From Apostichopus japonicus (taxonomy: Eukaryota > Echinodermata > Holothuroidea > Aspidochirotida > Stichopodidae): 64,000 nucleotides of DNA. The translations under genes were made by a program, and so were the position numbers. Below the pieces are notes generated by a model. It was given only the letters and a program-made list of their open reading frames with translations, was not told the DNA's origin and made no database searches. The DNA is taken from positions 18,502,321 through 18,566,320 of the forward strand of contig NC_092578.1 in assembly GCF_037975245.1 (NCBI RefSeq), in the 5' to 3' direction. This document shows positions 39,170-52,656 of the stretch, piece after piece (the stretch's first letter is position 1; each line of letters begins with the position of its first letter).

Positions 39170-42100
39170 GTTGGGTACTGTACATGTAAACATTGCATAT
39201 ACCCAGTATACGCCAAATCAACAGGAGAAGTACGTGACGGCTTTGAATCATGTCCATTCTGTAACCATAGATACCTTTCATACCTTACGACTTCAATCAT
39301 TAAAACTGACTTACAGCCCGCATCGTTTATAGTTTAGCGACGACTTTGGTTGTGCTGTACACCATACCTTGATGTATTATATTATATACGGTACAAACAC
39401 TATAGAAGAAGAACGAACGTTACCATACAGGTGCTTGTGGCAAAACTATATTGTCTGGGTATGCAATTGCTAACTATTTGTTATACCCGTATAAATTCTT
39501 GGTGTGAATCCAGGAATAACCCTGTGGCAGAAATGGATATATATTGAATGTAGATAGATGATACAACAGTGGGATTGACAGAAACGTGTTACACCCCGCC
39601 CGATTTACCTAGTCAGTAAAGTAAATAGGAACTGTTCGAACTATTAATAAATTTACCAGTAAAACCTGTAGTGAGTTTTGAATATGTCATATATGTATTG
39701 TAAGCATGTACAATTATCTACTGTCATTGTACTCGTAGCAACGAGCTCTCTTCAGCCACAGTTTTGTCACTTTCGTCACATTGTTTCTAGTGTTTGTGAA
39801 CTGCTTCGACGGCCGCTACCGCGCATGCTCACTTCATAACCATATGTCCAGTCAACTGGTAACAAAATCAGCGTGCGTAACATGGTTGTTATTTTTACCA
39901 ACTTTCTACTACAATTTACACAATTGTCAGTTGTGGAAGGTCTGTCCTAGTCTGCTTTCTTCTTGTCAGTGGTATATGATTTCAAAGCAATCAAAAAACC
40001 ATGCAAGGAAAAATAATGACGCTATTTCATTATGTTACCTTCTTATATTGTTATTTTTTGGTCGCTAGCTCGATAAACTACTATTGTTTTTCTAGTGTCC
40101 TGTTTATACTATACCACTTTGTTCTATTGTTCTTATGTATAGACGAAATAAATGAAATGAAATGATATGTTATCCAGAGCCATACGGCTCTTATGTTATC
40201 TAAATATTCTGTGAAATACGAAATGGAACTTGCAAGTTTCCGTAGACTCAGTAGAAGGCGGATATCACCGCAAAGGGGCACGTACTCAGTGGACATGGGT
40301 AGCACACATGCCGGTCGCAGAGAGTGGTTCAGACTCTCTGGCCATAGAGGCAAGGATTCACGCAAGCCACCTAGCACGCTTCTGGCCGACCTTTGACCTT
40401 TGACGACATCAAGGGAGATCTTGCAAGAGGCATTACAATGAACTGCACCATTATTGGCTAAGATATTTCTATGAAGGTTGTCCAGAATTAGAGTACATCC
40501 CAATTTTTTCATCAAAAACACGCACATGAACATGTTATTTGTAGCAAATTGTGGCTGATAGATATAAACTATCAAAACATGAAACATTAATTTGCTTCTG
40601 AGTTTCAAAATCTTAAGTGCACCTAAATTACACCCATCACGAAACCATTTCTTTATAAACTAAGTTCTGTTTTAAGCGATTGCAGGCAATCGAATACAGG
40701 TTGTTGAAAAAATAATTTTGATCTGGTGTTAAACAAACATCCTATCTTGCCAATAGTGTCAAACTCCATCCCCATTTTGCTGTCAGGGATTTTTTTTTTT
40801 TTTTTTTTTTTTGGTAGTCTGGATTTTTAATATTAAATGAGCAATTCACTGAAGTCAGATCTGGTTCAGCGCCTTGGGAAAATAACACCCCTGTACTAAG
40901 TACTTGGGTACTTTCGGCTAGCCTACTGATCTCAATTTTGGGGCCATGAAAAAGATGTTTCTTGGACTACTAGATCTGATGGCATGAGATTTGAACTGGC
41001 CTAGAATAAATACGACGTCTTGCGATGACTAATTGGCAGTGCGACTGATGACAAGAAAAAACTAACAAGACATTCTAGCACTATATAATGTGAGCCTTTA
41101 GCAAAATTCACGGCATAATGTGTAATACATACGCTTAATTAAGCCATGACACGCAATATTGTGCGCATAATGGTGTTGGAAAAATAGACCCACAATGTGC
41201 TTGAAAGTCAAATAATGGCAGCTGATTTTAGACTTGAGCAAGCATCGTTTTTCAGACACTCACTCTGAGAGCGAATGTCGTTTAACCTGTCAAACTTTTA
41301 TACATAACTGAACAAACCTGTTCACGGTCATAAACATTTGTGGCTTCAACTAAATATCCGAGTAAATTGAATGCCGCGACATTTGCAAGACATTTTAAGC
41401 GTTGACTCTTGAGATTAAATATGCCTGTGGCTGTTTACCATTCTTACGTTTGGTGTTTGCGGTACTTAACTGAAAATTTTAGCTAACCATGGAACTAAGC
41501 AAATACAAAACTTTTTTTTCCATCTTCATTGAAATCATATTTGCATAATACTTCTACAGTTCTAAAGTAAAGTAGTCTTTCAAACTTGGGAGAAGAAAAA
41601 GGGAAAATGACATAATGAAATAACAAGCAAGAACCCGAATGAAAAGCATTAGAACAAGCCGCAATAACTTAATAGTGGTTTGAATTGCCCATAACGTATA
41701 AAGGCCTAACACCTTCTACATATAAACATTAGAGGAAATTGTATTTTCCACTTGTAAACGAAATTTCAACTAGTGCAAACATTTGTTGCATATTAAAGCC
41801 TCTTCTCTCTTATTAATTTTTTTCACAAAATATGTAATATTTTAGATTGAAGATCAACAAAAATTATGATTATGTTTTAAAAGTATCTTATATCCGAAAA
41901 GGAAATCTCTCTAAAATGGAAAATATGGGTTTTATTGTGGCCAGTGCGGCCCAAGGGAAAGAGCGAAGATTAATCATAGTTAACTCTGAGGCCGGACGAC
42001 CTCTCAAAGCGCGAGAAACTTGTTTTGTTACTTGTAGGGACACAGACGTACCATACAAGAAAACAATAGCATCATCAGCATAATGTACTATTCTTATCTC

Positions 42101-42250
42101 GTTATCTATGATTGAATTGCCTTTAATGAGATGACAATGAATGTTTTAGACTTAAGACCTCGACACAATTAAAAGATACGGATTTAGGGGACATCCCTGA
42201 CGTAGCCCATTTTTTTTGGGGTCACTTTTTCTTTTCTTTTCTGTTCCTAG
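39170..42250. other. Gene-free stretch upstream of the receptor exon
   Basis: Unique sequence with a 23-bp poly-T tract near 40791-40812. The 175-codon minus-strand open frame at 40081-40608 and the plus-strand frames here show no recognisable domain. Untranslated first exon(s) and the promoter of the receptor may lie here or further upstream, but I cannot place them. Confidence 0.4.
42226..42250 (+). promoter_or_regulatory. Probable splice acceptor before the start-codon exon
   Basis: A pyrimidine-rich tract TTTTTCTTTTCTTTTCTG followed by TTCCTAG ends at 42250, only 12 bases before the ATG at 42263. It has the form of a strong 3' splice site, so the exon carrying the start codon probably follows an untranslated 5' exon. 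Confidence 0.6.
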
Positions 42251-42262
42251 ATAAGAAACAAG

Positions 42263-42628
42263 ATGGCTTCCAAATCCGCAGCGGATATTGCGTTTTACTT
42301 ATCTGATGGTGGAACAGAGTCGTTCAGCTATTCTTACATTGGTAACACCACTGAAGGGCTAGAAGCGCAGATAGCGGCCATAACTGTTCCAATAATTCTC
42401 ATGTTGATCCTAATCGTCGGTTTGGTGGGCAATTCAATTGTCATCTATGTCATCTTAAAGGCTGGGCATGGACGTGTGAAGAGCGCCACCAACAGCTATA
42501 TAATCAATCTGGCTATCACCGACATCTCTTTCTTGGTATGCTGTGTACCAGGGACTGCTTCTATGTACGCTTGGAAGGAATGGATGTTTGGCGACTTTAT
42601 GTGCAAACTCGTGTTCTTTATGATGCAT
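42263..42628 (+). CDS. Kisspeptin receptor-like GPCR, first coding exon
   Basis: This exon encodes residues 1-122 of a rhodopsin-class (family A) G-protein-coupled receptor for a neuropeptide, expected at the plasma membrane. The N-terminus is about 37 residues with a glycosylation sequon at N28 (NTT). TM1 spans about 38-65 with the GN pair at 56-57. The first intracellular loop is followed by TM2 at about 76-103 with the signature NLAITD (D87). The first extracellular loop has the conserved W (WMFGDFMCK), and C114 is the TM3 cysteine that forms the disulfide. FLVCCVP and GDFMCK match what I recall of kisspeptin receptors (GPR54); galanin and allatostatin-A receptors are the alternatives. The start is the only upstream Met in frame at a sensible distance from TM1. 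The exon ends at CAT followed by the donor GTAAGT, phase 0. Confidence 0.9.
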
Positions 42629-42746
42629 GTAAGTATGATAACACTATAGCTTCGAGTTAAATATATCAATATGTTATGAAATGTTGGACGGTGTATTCAT
42701 GGCATATCGTTATGTCCTATAATGTTATCCCTACTTCCCATGCGGT

Positions 42747-43659
42747 GGGGGGGGGGTTGAAGCACCGCACCCCATCCCTCTTCATCTACCACAACGTGTG
42801 GTAATAATAAATAAAACAAACTAACGTTGTTACTACTTGAACCGTATTATTATCTGTCAAGAAGGATAAGAAACGCGAGTCCAATTAATTTTAACAAAGC
42901 CACTGAAAAAACAACTTGCCTTTATACCGTGTTATGACGGCTCACGGCCTTCATTTGCATTCGATTCGTTGGAATCCGGGGAGCGAATTGAAGTGATGCC
43001 AAGAGAAAAATTCAGGATTTTCTAATTTTGTTCACATAGAAGTGCAAATTATTGTTAAGAACGCGTTTCCATTCACTGACTTTACAACATCACGTTTGAA
43101 ACAGATTAGTATGCTAACAAACCATGGACGGAAGCGCGAATGAGGAAGACTACATAGATTAAGTATTTTACACATTTAATTCAGTTTACGGATAGCTTAT
43201 TATTTTGTATACAGTCTGGGTGACACATGAGTTACACTTTTGTACACAACGTGTGACATACATGAACAGTGCGCGGCGCCGTAGTTATTTTGTGATGACA
43301 GTTCGTTGCCGACCGGTTGAGATTCCAATTAACGATAACCTAAATCGTAGTACATCCAACTAATAGCGACCGATATTGTCATCGAACGAGACAGTTTTAC
43401 GCGACAGAACATCTAAAACGATATTAATCGCACCTTAGTAAGAACTCTTTCTCCACTTAACTGCCCCGCCGCCACCGTGCAGACCACAATGCTCCCCATT
43501 TGTTCCACCATCAAACTTGTTGACCAAAAAGGTCACAAGTTATACGAAGACAAATATTGTGTTCTTCCTAAACTTGGATGTGTCCTTTCTTACATTTTTG
43601 GTCTCCCCATCAAGCACACCTCCCCTTTCCACCCAACATTATACCGACTAGCTGTAGAG
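42747..43659. other. Gene-free intronic stretch
   Basis: Unique sequence with a poly-G tract near 42747-42756; nothing else supported. Confidence 0.4.
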
Positions 43660-43990
43660 CAGGGTTTCCCTAATTTTATCCCCCCCCCCACGAACCCCCT
43701 GTGGATGTCAGAGTTTTCCACGAACCCCAAACTTTTCGAGATAGGATCTGAGTCATTATTATACTATAATACGCATAACAGTGCTTCGTAAAAGACCAAG
43801 TTCACAGTGTAATATTGTAGAGGTTGTCGTTAGGTACGACTTTTGTACATTACTAAATTATATGATATATCAGATTTTAGTTCAACAAAGTAATCTAGTT
43901 TTGACTTTCAAAAACGTCTCACGAACCCACCCCCTGGGATGGACTCACGCACCCCCTGAGGGTTCATGCACCCCAGTTAGGGAACCCCTG
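43660..43990 (+). mobile_element. hAT-like MITE, complete copy
   Basis: The 331-bp element is bounded by inverted ends CAGGGTTTCCCTAA (43660-43673) and TTAGGGAACCCCTG (43977-43990), with one mismatch over 14 bp. Internal subterminal copies of CACGAACCCC-like sequence occur at both ends, as is common in hAT elements. It has no coding capacity. The flanking 8-mers (CTGTAGAG and CCATAAAT) do not match, so the target-site duplication has decayed or the copy was rearranged. The right half matches 17326-17480. Confidence 0.8.
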
Positions 43991-45169
43991 CCATAAATCC
44001 TAATCAAAGCTAAAGCAGAATGTATAGCCATAATTGTATGTTTAACTCGAACGTAACACATGTCTTTGTTTTATCCGAATAAAACGGTTATTCTAGGTTG
44101 GTTGTAGTGATGTTAAACCTAGTCGTGGAGACATACTGCGACGTATTTCGTTTTCTGTGTTTTGCATAGGAATTCTCAATTTAAAAGAATTAAATTCCTC
44201 GTCACGAAGACATGGTTTAAGGCATGTTATATTTCCCACGAAAATGTGAGCTATTAACTACTCAATCTTTTACGGATGACATGATTATGCGCGCTATACA
44301 TTTGAGTCAATGTATGACGTCACTACAAGTATGATTTTCCCATAAGTCAAAACGGAGTCTGTTTAAATAGTGAATACAAACAGAAATATATTTCGTATCC
44401 TGCGCTAAATAGGTTGTACTTGAAATGGAAGGATGATCCACCGAACTGCTTTCAAAAGAAGAATAAATCTGTCGAAAGGCGCGAGAAATTCCTCGGGGAG
44501 TTGTTCATCATCATTATGCAACAGTTCAAGAAAGAAACAAATTCCAGATATTTCGGCTCTATCCGGTGTAATCGACTTTAGAGTTACGTTTCTTATAAGT
44601 TGGCAAATGTCCCATTTACATTAGGACCAACGTTCTGCATTATAACCCCTGACATTATGGAATGAAAATTTAAGATGACGAATAGCGATATTAATCTCGT
44701 TGAACGGGAAATGAGGCTGGATTTGAAAAAGTTTGTAAGTCATTTGATAACTTGACGTCATTAGATCAAGCACAACACAAAAGTGTTCCTGAAACTAAGG
44801 AAGGCTGAACAAGGTCAAATATTCATGCCATATGTAAAATATACCATGGATTGTTTCTTATTAAGCAATCAGAAACCACGTTAATTATATATTAAGATAT
44901 ATATCTGCTCTAAAAAAAACTGACGTATGCAACCACAAATAACTAATTAAGTCATCATTTTTTTTTTCTTCTAGAGAATATGATTATTACTTAGTCAATA
45001 TTATAAGAGTTGATGTGACATATCCAAGGTTAATAAATGTCAGATAACGTTTGTTTTTTATATGATATTATAGTTGTTATCAGGTTTGTTAGCCAGCTCG
45101 TTTTGTTTTCATCTTTGCAAATCTCATCATTATTAGAAAAGAAAGAATAAAAGTTTCGAAATACGGCAG
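43991..45169. other. Gene-free intronic stretch
   Basis: Unique AT-rich sequence. The open frame at 44433-44624 shows no domain. Confidence 0.4.
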
Positions 45170-45310
45170 GATAAAGTAGGCATGGCGTCAAGGGCGCAGG
45201 AACCGGGGGGCTGGGGGCGCGCCAGCCCCCCCAGTGAAAAATATGGGGGGCGGAAGTATCGTTCCGCCCCCCCCCCCCCCCGCTCCGCAAGTCAGAAAAC
45301 CCCTTTTTCA
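45170..45310. mobile_element. GC-rich interspersed repeat fragment (tentative)
   Basis: A sharply GC-rich segment starts with GGGCGCAGGAACCGGGGGGC and contains paired poly-G and poly-C tracts (45267-45281 is 15 C). It stands in strong contrast to the AT-rich surroundings. Similar GGCGCAGGAACCGG-containing segments are, from memory, frequent interspersed repeats in marine invertebrates. The class is unknown. Confidence 0.4.
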
Positions 45311-48149
45311 TTTCCAAATGAGAGAAAAATCTCATTTGAAGCACCAAATGAGAAATATTCTAAGTATACCTGTTAAATTTGCATTCAATCCCTATGTATC
45401 GGTTCCCTATGTACCGATAGTTAACACTATCTGTTGACTATCTGTTGAATCATACAGGTGTGATGTCCTATACGTGTGGAACACAAAACAAATTTGTGTT
45501 ATGATTTCTTCCAAATCGAATTAGAATTTTCGACTTCTAAATTGGATTGTGTCCCAGTATGAATAGACCAGCCTCATTCGTGTATAATTTGACAATTTCA
45601 CATCCCCTCGGTAAAGTTGGAACGCTATCCAATCGAGAGTCAAAAACTATTTCGTTAAAAAAAAATTAAATGGGGAAAAACCCATTTCGTTGCAATTGTG
45701 CAAGTATGACGTCACACTTGTTTGCTTCAAATTCACTTATGATATACAAGCTGTGACAATTTCAGATATCAAGATCTCGATATCACCAGTTTAGGAATTG
45801 GATGCAAAATTTCAAAATGATGATTAGAATGTGCTACTCTGTCATTAGTCAAAATTATGTTTGCTTCTATCATTAAACAGTCATTACAATGAAATTTGAG
45901 TAGGCTAGGCTCGGATACTACATGTGTTTTCTCCATGACGAAAAATTCCAATGGATTTATCTTGATTTGTTCCCTTTTTTGTCAGTTACTCTCTCATAAA
46001 TTTCACTTGATTTTGGGAAGATCGCGACGGGGGGTTGCAAAAGGGACTTTCATTAACCTAAAATTCCAAATCCTGAAGGGAAATTCATATAAACTCTTCT
46101 TTGTTGACAGGTTGAGAACTTTATCACAAATGTCGTTCTGTCATACAATACTGATCTATACGTCGTGTAGTCCAAAGGGGTCTTTGCACTACCATATAGT
46201 TCTCACGTGGTGAAAACTTGTAACGCACACTACCACGGGTAATATTGTGTTACAATATGTAACGTTGGGGAAGTATGAAGTGTAAAAAATTATGACCAGC
46301 TCTTTTACATGTACTAGAGTCCTTCGGGGTGATTCATTTCCCGAATTTTATCCTTACCGAATTGAAAAAAAAAGATGAATAAGATATCGACTTCTCTCTT
46401 TCGACCATTAACCATATTGAATTGTTCTTGAGATGTGTTTGATTGAATCGAACATATACCATGGTATCGGTATAGCTACAGTCGAGAGTGGCGGGACTGT
46501 AGGAGAAGCTAACGCTGTTTGTTTGACTATATTATAGGAAAATGCGTGATTTATGGTTATATCACAGACGTATAGGATATGCTCAGATTACACAATTTCA
46601 TGAAAGAGACACTCAAAGATTGGCAGGGAAAATTGCGAGTTCCGGTAAAGTTAAAGAAGAAGGCGTTGAACCATTAAGGGAACACCTGATCTGAAATGTT
46701 TAACACGGAATGCCAGTAACATATATTATCCAAACTTCAGTGTTATACATCTTTTAAATAACTATAGGTAACATGTTAAATGGTAATAATATTATTAGGT
46801 TATTATAACTGTGTATTATAACTAGTGTGTAATTAATATTATGTCTGTCTACAATATAGTATAAAAGTAGGAGTTTCCTTCTTAACTATCACGTTGATCC
46901 TTTACATTTTCCAACTACGGCGTTAATTGAATAATTGAATATGTACTATATATCATGTTTAACCGATGGAGCGACAAGGCCGGTGCAAACTTCCGGGGCC
47001 CGGGCCCTAAGGGGCCGGGATTAAGGACCGGAAAAGGATGACCGCAAATCGGCTGAAGACGAGCTTGAAAATATTTTTTCCATTTTCTTATGTCTGAACT
47101 ACTATTCAGAATAGATCTTAAAGTTCTCTCCCGATAACCGCCAAAATGGTAATTCAAACGAAAAACATGTCCTCCGCAGAGAAAGCCTTAGAGTGTCATC
47201 GGTGCATCAGAGGTGCCGAAGACCAAAATATTCCTACCGAAGCCCAAACAAAGGTTGGCTTGGGTAAATTTGGCCTCTCCTTTGGGGGCCTACTACTTTT
47301 GCTGCGCCGTGGCTTGCAGAATGCACCTTGCTATACCATTGTGCTTTAACGTCATGAAACCATGCACGCAATTTGTTTTATTTCTTTATATGAACTATGA
47401 AATATGTAACTACCAATTCAAATTAACAGCTTGTATCGTATTTTTTTTATTGTAATTGGATCAGAATCTTGACTAAAGAAATGACCGAACTGCATTGTCC
47501 ACCGACGGAAAGTAGACTCCGTCACTCGTGGTCTTCACGGAGGACAAAAAAAGGCAACCTCTAAATGCGAAACTGACGAAGGCGCTTAGAGCCTCGTATT
47601 ATCCGACTGTGTGATACGGAAGACCGAACATCGCAACATGTAGCAACTCCACAAGGAGAATGTTTTGATCAAAATGTGTGGTGTAAATTTACATTTAACC
47701 CGAGGAAATTCAGCTAACAAGGTAGCATAATAGAGAGTAACTGACATCGACACTTAACTAAGTGGTCGCTTAGGTCTTTTCTTACATAAAAAAGGGGTCA
47801 CTAGCATTTGCATTTTCGACGAAAATGCATACATTATATCAGATTGATAACTAAAACAAGCTCAATAAGAGGTTAACTGTTTTGCTCAACGATGTGTTTT
47901 TGCCCGTATTGGTGTATCAGACCGGACGAAGAATGTAAGTACTAGAGAGAATGAGAATAAAACCAGATCTCACCGGGCATTGGTCATAGAAGTACCGTGG
48001 CATACTTCAAGTACAACATGAATGGGATAACCGGAAATCGGTACAGTATAGGCTACCTCAAAGGTTTCGTTGATGTTACCAAGCAAGAAGATCAGGTGTC
48101 AGGCACGCATGCAAAATGGTATCTATAATTATTTGAGCTACAGTCAACT
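45311..48149. other. Gene-free intronic stretch
   Basis: Mostly unique AT-rich DNA. A short GC-rich patch at about 46970-47040 (GGGGCCCGGGCCCTAAGGGG) and another at about 47200-47330 look like foreign insertions but cannot be classified. Open frames here have no recognisable domain. Confidence 0.4.
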
Positions 48150-48384
48150 TAAAAGCTCTGAAAAAAGCCTTTCAATCATAAGGTCCCCAATTCGAGTCAC
48201 TCCAAGATTAATGTATGTCGTCCAGTTATAGAGTTGTTGACAATTGGCAATTCATAATCATGGACGTTAAATATGAATGTAAGAGACTGACTTCGGTCAG
48301 CTTGCGGCTTTGATAAGCCAATGATGGCGTCTTCGCGAGTTCCTGCTTGCAGGAGGATCTAAAATACATACATACATACAAAAT
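48150..48384 (+). mobile_element. tRNA-derived SINE (copy 2)
   Basis: This has the same element as 32870-33119 in the opposite orientation: TCAATCATAAGGTCCCC, the B-box region ATTCGAGTCAC (about 48189-48199), the shared body with CGTCCAGTTATAGAGTTGTT, CCTGCTTGCAGGAGGATCT, and a (CATA)n tail at about 48363-48384. The tRNA head is eroded: the A box is largely lost to substitutions and a small deletion. The 5' boundary is therefore approximate. Confidence 0.85.
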
Positions 48385-49925
48385 ATCTCAAATGTGCACT
48401 TAACGTTGCTTTTTATTTATTTATTAAAAGTGAAGGAAACTTTTGATTTAGTTGTGTGCATGCATCTATTACTTTTTGAGGGACTTTGTAGGAATGACAA
48501 AAATGATGACATTTATGTGATAAAGGTTAAACATCCACGTATCGTCTCTTAAACTTATACGAATGTGATTGCATAGTGTTAATGTAAATAAATCGGCTTC
48601 TCAACTACCAAAATGTTCCTCAAACATTGAATTCATTTCAGTATACACGTCGCCATCATGTAAACAACATGGCTGATTTCCTCGTGGTAACGGGATGATT
48701 AAACAATAGAATACATAAGATATGAGCCAACACCCGAAAGGTAAGACCACTCAAGAAATAAATGACAAGAATAACTTTATAACGGAACAACCCAAGGGCT
48801 TAAATGATGAACGTATCTATCTTCTTGGCTAGGCTAAGCTAAGCTCACCAATCTTTAACCTGGTCATGTGTAGTATTTTTATACATACTACTTTCCAACG
48901 GAATCGTGATACTCACGTGACGTAACATAATCATGTTCACACGGTTACAGTCTCAATGGTGTTGAGAGTCGATCAAGTTGTTTGGTTTTCGTGCCCAGAC
49001 TCGATCTTGGGTGATTGTCCTTAACAAGTATCTGTAATGTACTGTGTCGTTGGTCACCAGACTGAAGTTAAGACAGCAGGCCGTGTTTGTCGCATGAGGA
49101 TTGTTGCATTAGTGATAGTACTCCCAGAAAGGCTACCAGGTGACACTCAAAGACGTATTGCTTACACCCATCATAATCGTTAAATAAAGCTGTTGAACAA
49201 GCTTGCTATTGTCATGAACAGAAGGATAAAGACGATCTTAACAATGAGAAGTAACAGTAACATATAAAATGGAAAACAGGTTCGTACGTAAAGTTTTGTC
49301 ACTTTTGTTGGACTAGTGAGGTTTAAGTATTAATAGTAATCAAGTACAAACAAATGATGATGTAAGATATCGATTATAGCTTCTATAGCTCAAAAACAAC
49401 AAATCAGAAAGCGGCAAACATGAAAACTAATACCATTTACAGTATGCAACTACTGCAGAAATTATTATAAATAAGTGTAATGGGGATTTTCCTAGACATT
49501 CAACTAACCTTCAAAAATATACTGGGACGTTGTTTTATAAGTGAGGCCTGTTTACTGTTTAAGTATTGAGTGACACAGCAATTACATTAAAAATAGGCGT
49601 TTGTTATGAAATTGTTGTAGGCGCGCTATGATAAATCAATCTTTTTAGTTGTGCGCGTAGGCCATTACTGCCTACTCAAACTCTTTTGTTTCCTGACATA
49701 GTTTTCTGCTAATCGCCTTGTGCATTAGGAAATGTTCAAACGAAAGATTTTCTTTCCAATGCCTCTCCTTGAAAACATTAAATATCGTAAAACAGACACT
49801 CGATGATGTGTTCATTTGTGCAATTGTCATGAGCAAAACACAAAAAGTCTCAAGTTACCATTTCATTCCACACACGCTTAACTCTCGCGATTGCGCATTA
49901 AACAATTGAGAAACAACTTAAGGGA
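48385..49925. other. Gene-free intronic stretch
   Basis: Unique AT-rich sequence; no supported feature. Confidence 0.4.
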
Positions 49926-50170
49926 TGGTGTTGATGATGTTCACGATGGCGATCACGTGACGCTGACGACAATTATGATAGTGACGATGACGGTGACTGT
50001 GACGACGACGATGATGATGTTCATGATGACGATGACGATGACGATGACGATGACAAGACGGTGACGATGACGAAGGCGATGGAAACAAAGATAAAGATGG
50101 CGATAAAGATGGGATGACGATAATGACGACAATGACGACGATGAAGATGACAATGAGGAGGCTGCGCCGG
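49926..50170. repeat. Imperfect (GATGAC)n trinucleotide repeat
   Basis: Degenerate GAT/GAC/GTGAC units over about 245 bp. Open frames across it on the minus strand (Ser/Val/Ile or His/Arg-rich) are artefacts. Confidence 0.9.
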
Positions 50171-52621
50171 CGACAACGATTATTAAGGAACAATAACGAT
50201 TGTAAAACATTCCGCCGTACGTTGTCTTAGCTCAAGTAGATCCTAAATATAGGCCGCAGGCCAACACACAGTAAAAGACAAGTGTCCATTGTGTATCAAA
50301 AATTCCGAAGGTTAAGAACCTTATCGATGAATCTGAAGCTACGTGTAGAGCCTTGCATACAACAATCGTCATAAAGCAGATGAGAGAAGCTGAATTTGCA
50401 AACAGATCATTTTGTGAAGGAAAAAAATCAGAGAATGTGTTTTTGTTTGATATAGCAATAGTGGTTTGAGATAATTGTTTCAATTGAATGCATTAATACG
50501 TAAAGAGTAATTGATTTTTACGAAGTAGTAATAAAGACCCCCAGGGACTTTTTGTTTTATGAAATTTCTAGATTGACTGTATATTTGAAATATGAGGAGC
50601 GACAGATATCCCTTGCGGTTATACCTAAATGAAAACACCCATGATTACTGCTTCTAGAGAAAAGGGTAAAAAAATCACTTCTCATGCAATAATGACTCAC
50701 AAATATACACAACAAGACGTTTGTTGTGAGGCAAAATAATACAAGCAGGTGGGAAAGGCAGGCTTGAACACTTGGCGGTTTTTGTTATTCTTTTTATTCT
50801 TTTTTATTTGCTCTGTAGATTTTAATATTTCATATATCATTATTGTTTATTTCTGAATACCCATCGGGTATGAGCATTTCGTTTCGTTTCTTAATTTACA
50901 TTGAATATTTGATTTATTTTACACTATTATGCTTAACTGATATCAAAAAGTATCAAAGTTATAATTCGATAACGTCTTTAACGTTCTTTATAAAGTTTGA
51001 TCTGTGAGGGAAAAAAGAGCTGATGAAGTTTTATGAGAAAGAAGAAATTCCAAAGTCCAACAAGAGGACAGTTAGGCCAATGTTTTTACTATCTTCTGAA
51101 GACGTAACTTTCCCGGACATTAATGGCTAAGATACGTATTCCATCCTCTCTTAGTTTTTTGGATTGAGAGTAATCTCTGAGGGATCATGGTGATCCACAA
51201 AGACATTATGTAGCACCAAATCGAAGCTATTCTGACAGCTTAAGCGATCGGTCATTAAATTCGCCACCGAAAATCGTTTCCTTTGCGTAAACTGTAGTTT
51301 GTTACAATAACAAAACGTCTGGAGCAAGGAGCTGAATTAAGGTCTTTTAGTTGATAAGTGACCTGTCAACCTCGTATAGTTTGGGACCGTTTAGACCGAA
51401 AAATGATAAATACCAGTGGTGGTGGACAGCAACACAGATTAGATCTTGAATAGGAATAAAGGTATAATTTAGCTATCTTTCAAGCCAGCTGACAGATTAA
51501 ATGTTTGTAATTTTAGTTCATCCAAACCGCAGACAGGCATTTCAAGAACATATCGACTCTACATTAGATCAATAAAGAAGAGTTGATAAACATCTGTGTG
51601 ACGTAATGATCATGTGAGAAGAAATTTCGAGAGACATTGACCCCGCGAATGCTAAAATATAAAATTATTTAGCCTTTTCTTTTTGTTTTTTTTGTTTTTT
51701 TGTTTTTTGTTTTTGTTTGGGAAAACCTTTAATCGTCCAAAAATCGTGACTGTAATTAAATCATGAGCAAACATACATTTATTCGTGGTAATGACCGTAT
51801 ATTTCGCCGTTACTATAGTAACTAATCAATTTAGGTTGGGATGATAACCAAACATTTCAAATGGAGCGACATACAATTTACTATAAGGGCTTGATTTATG
51901 TTAAATAGATGTAATCAATACAAATCTATGCTATTTCATTTGACAGTGTTAAACTTAATACGTTTACTTTAACATCATTTGCGTCGGATATTTTGTTTTG
52001 TTAGATGATTATTTTGGGCCGGCAGTCTTGAGAAATGCCCTCTTTCCCGACCATACTGATAAACAAACAACGGAGGGGATTTTTTGTGTAAATTATTTAC
52101 GTACACCTTGTTTATGTTCAATTATGGAAGCAATACAATCATGATCCAATCCAGGAATTGGAACTTATATTATATTTTCAAGCGTTCATATGATTTCCAA
52201 AACAAACAGCTGCCTCATTCCTAACTTAACACTTGTTTTTTTTTTTTTTTTTTTTGGCTATTGTGTTGGCCTAGCTAGTATACTGATCATACAACACACA
52301 TTGTCATGTTGGTATGATCATTAACTACACAATTATATAGTACCCCATAAACATTTTAAGACAGCCATATTGAATGCATAATGGAGTTTTATGTAAATTT
52401 AGACTCAGACCCAGTTATACTCTTGATGCAAATTTCGTTTGCAACTTACAATACATATAGATTTTTATATCTTTAAATTGACTTTACTAAATTTACTTTT
52501 TAATTCGGGTCAGGCTGTTACATTCTAGGTGACATGCGGGACCGCATTTATGCTAGTAAAACTTTTTAATTGCCACATTTTTCAATGTGAGGCTTTTCAA
52601 GGAAATATATATATATGTATG

Positions 52622-52656
<35 letters not shown>

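Noticed and set aside
40193-40396. Arg-rich plus-strand frame overlapping the 175-codon frame
   Set aside because: Overlaps another open frame on the opposite strand and resembles no known protein.
40081-40608. 175-codon minus-strand open frame, the longest in the window
   Set aside because: No recognisable domain or compositional signature, and no supporting splice or repeat context; likely a chance frame.
49918-50210. Ser/Val-rich and His/Arg-rich minus-strand frames
   Set aside because: They are translations of the imperfect GATGAC repeat.
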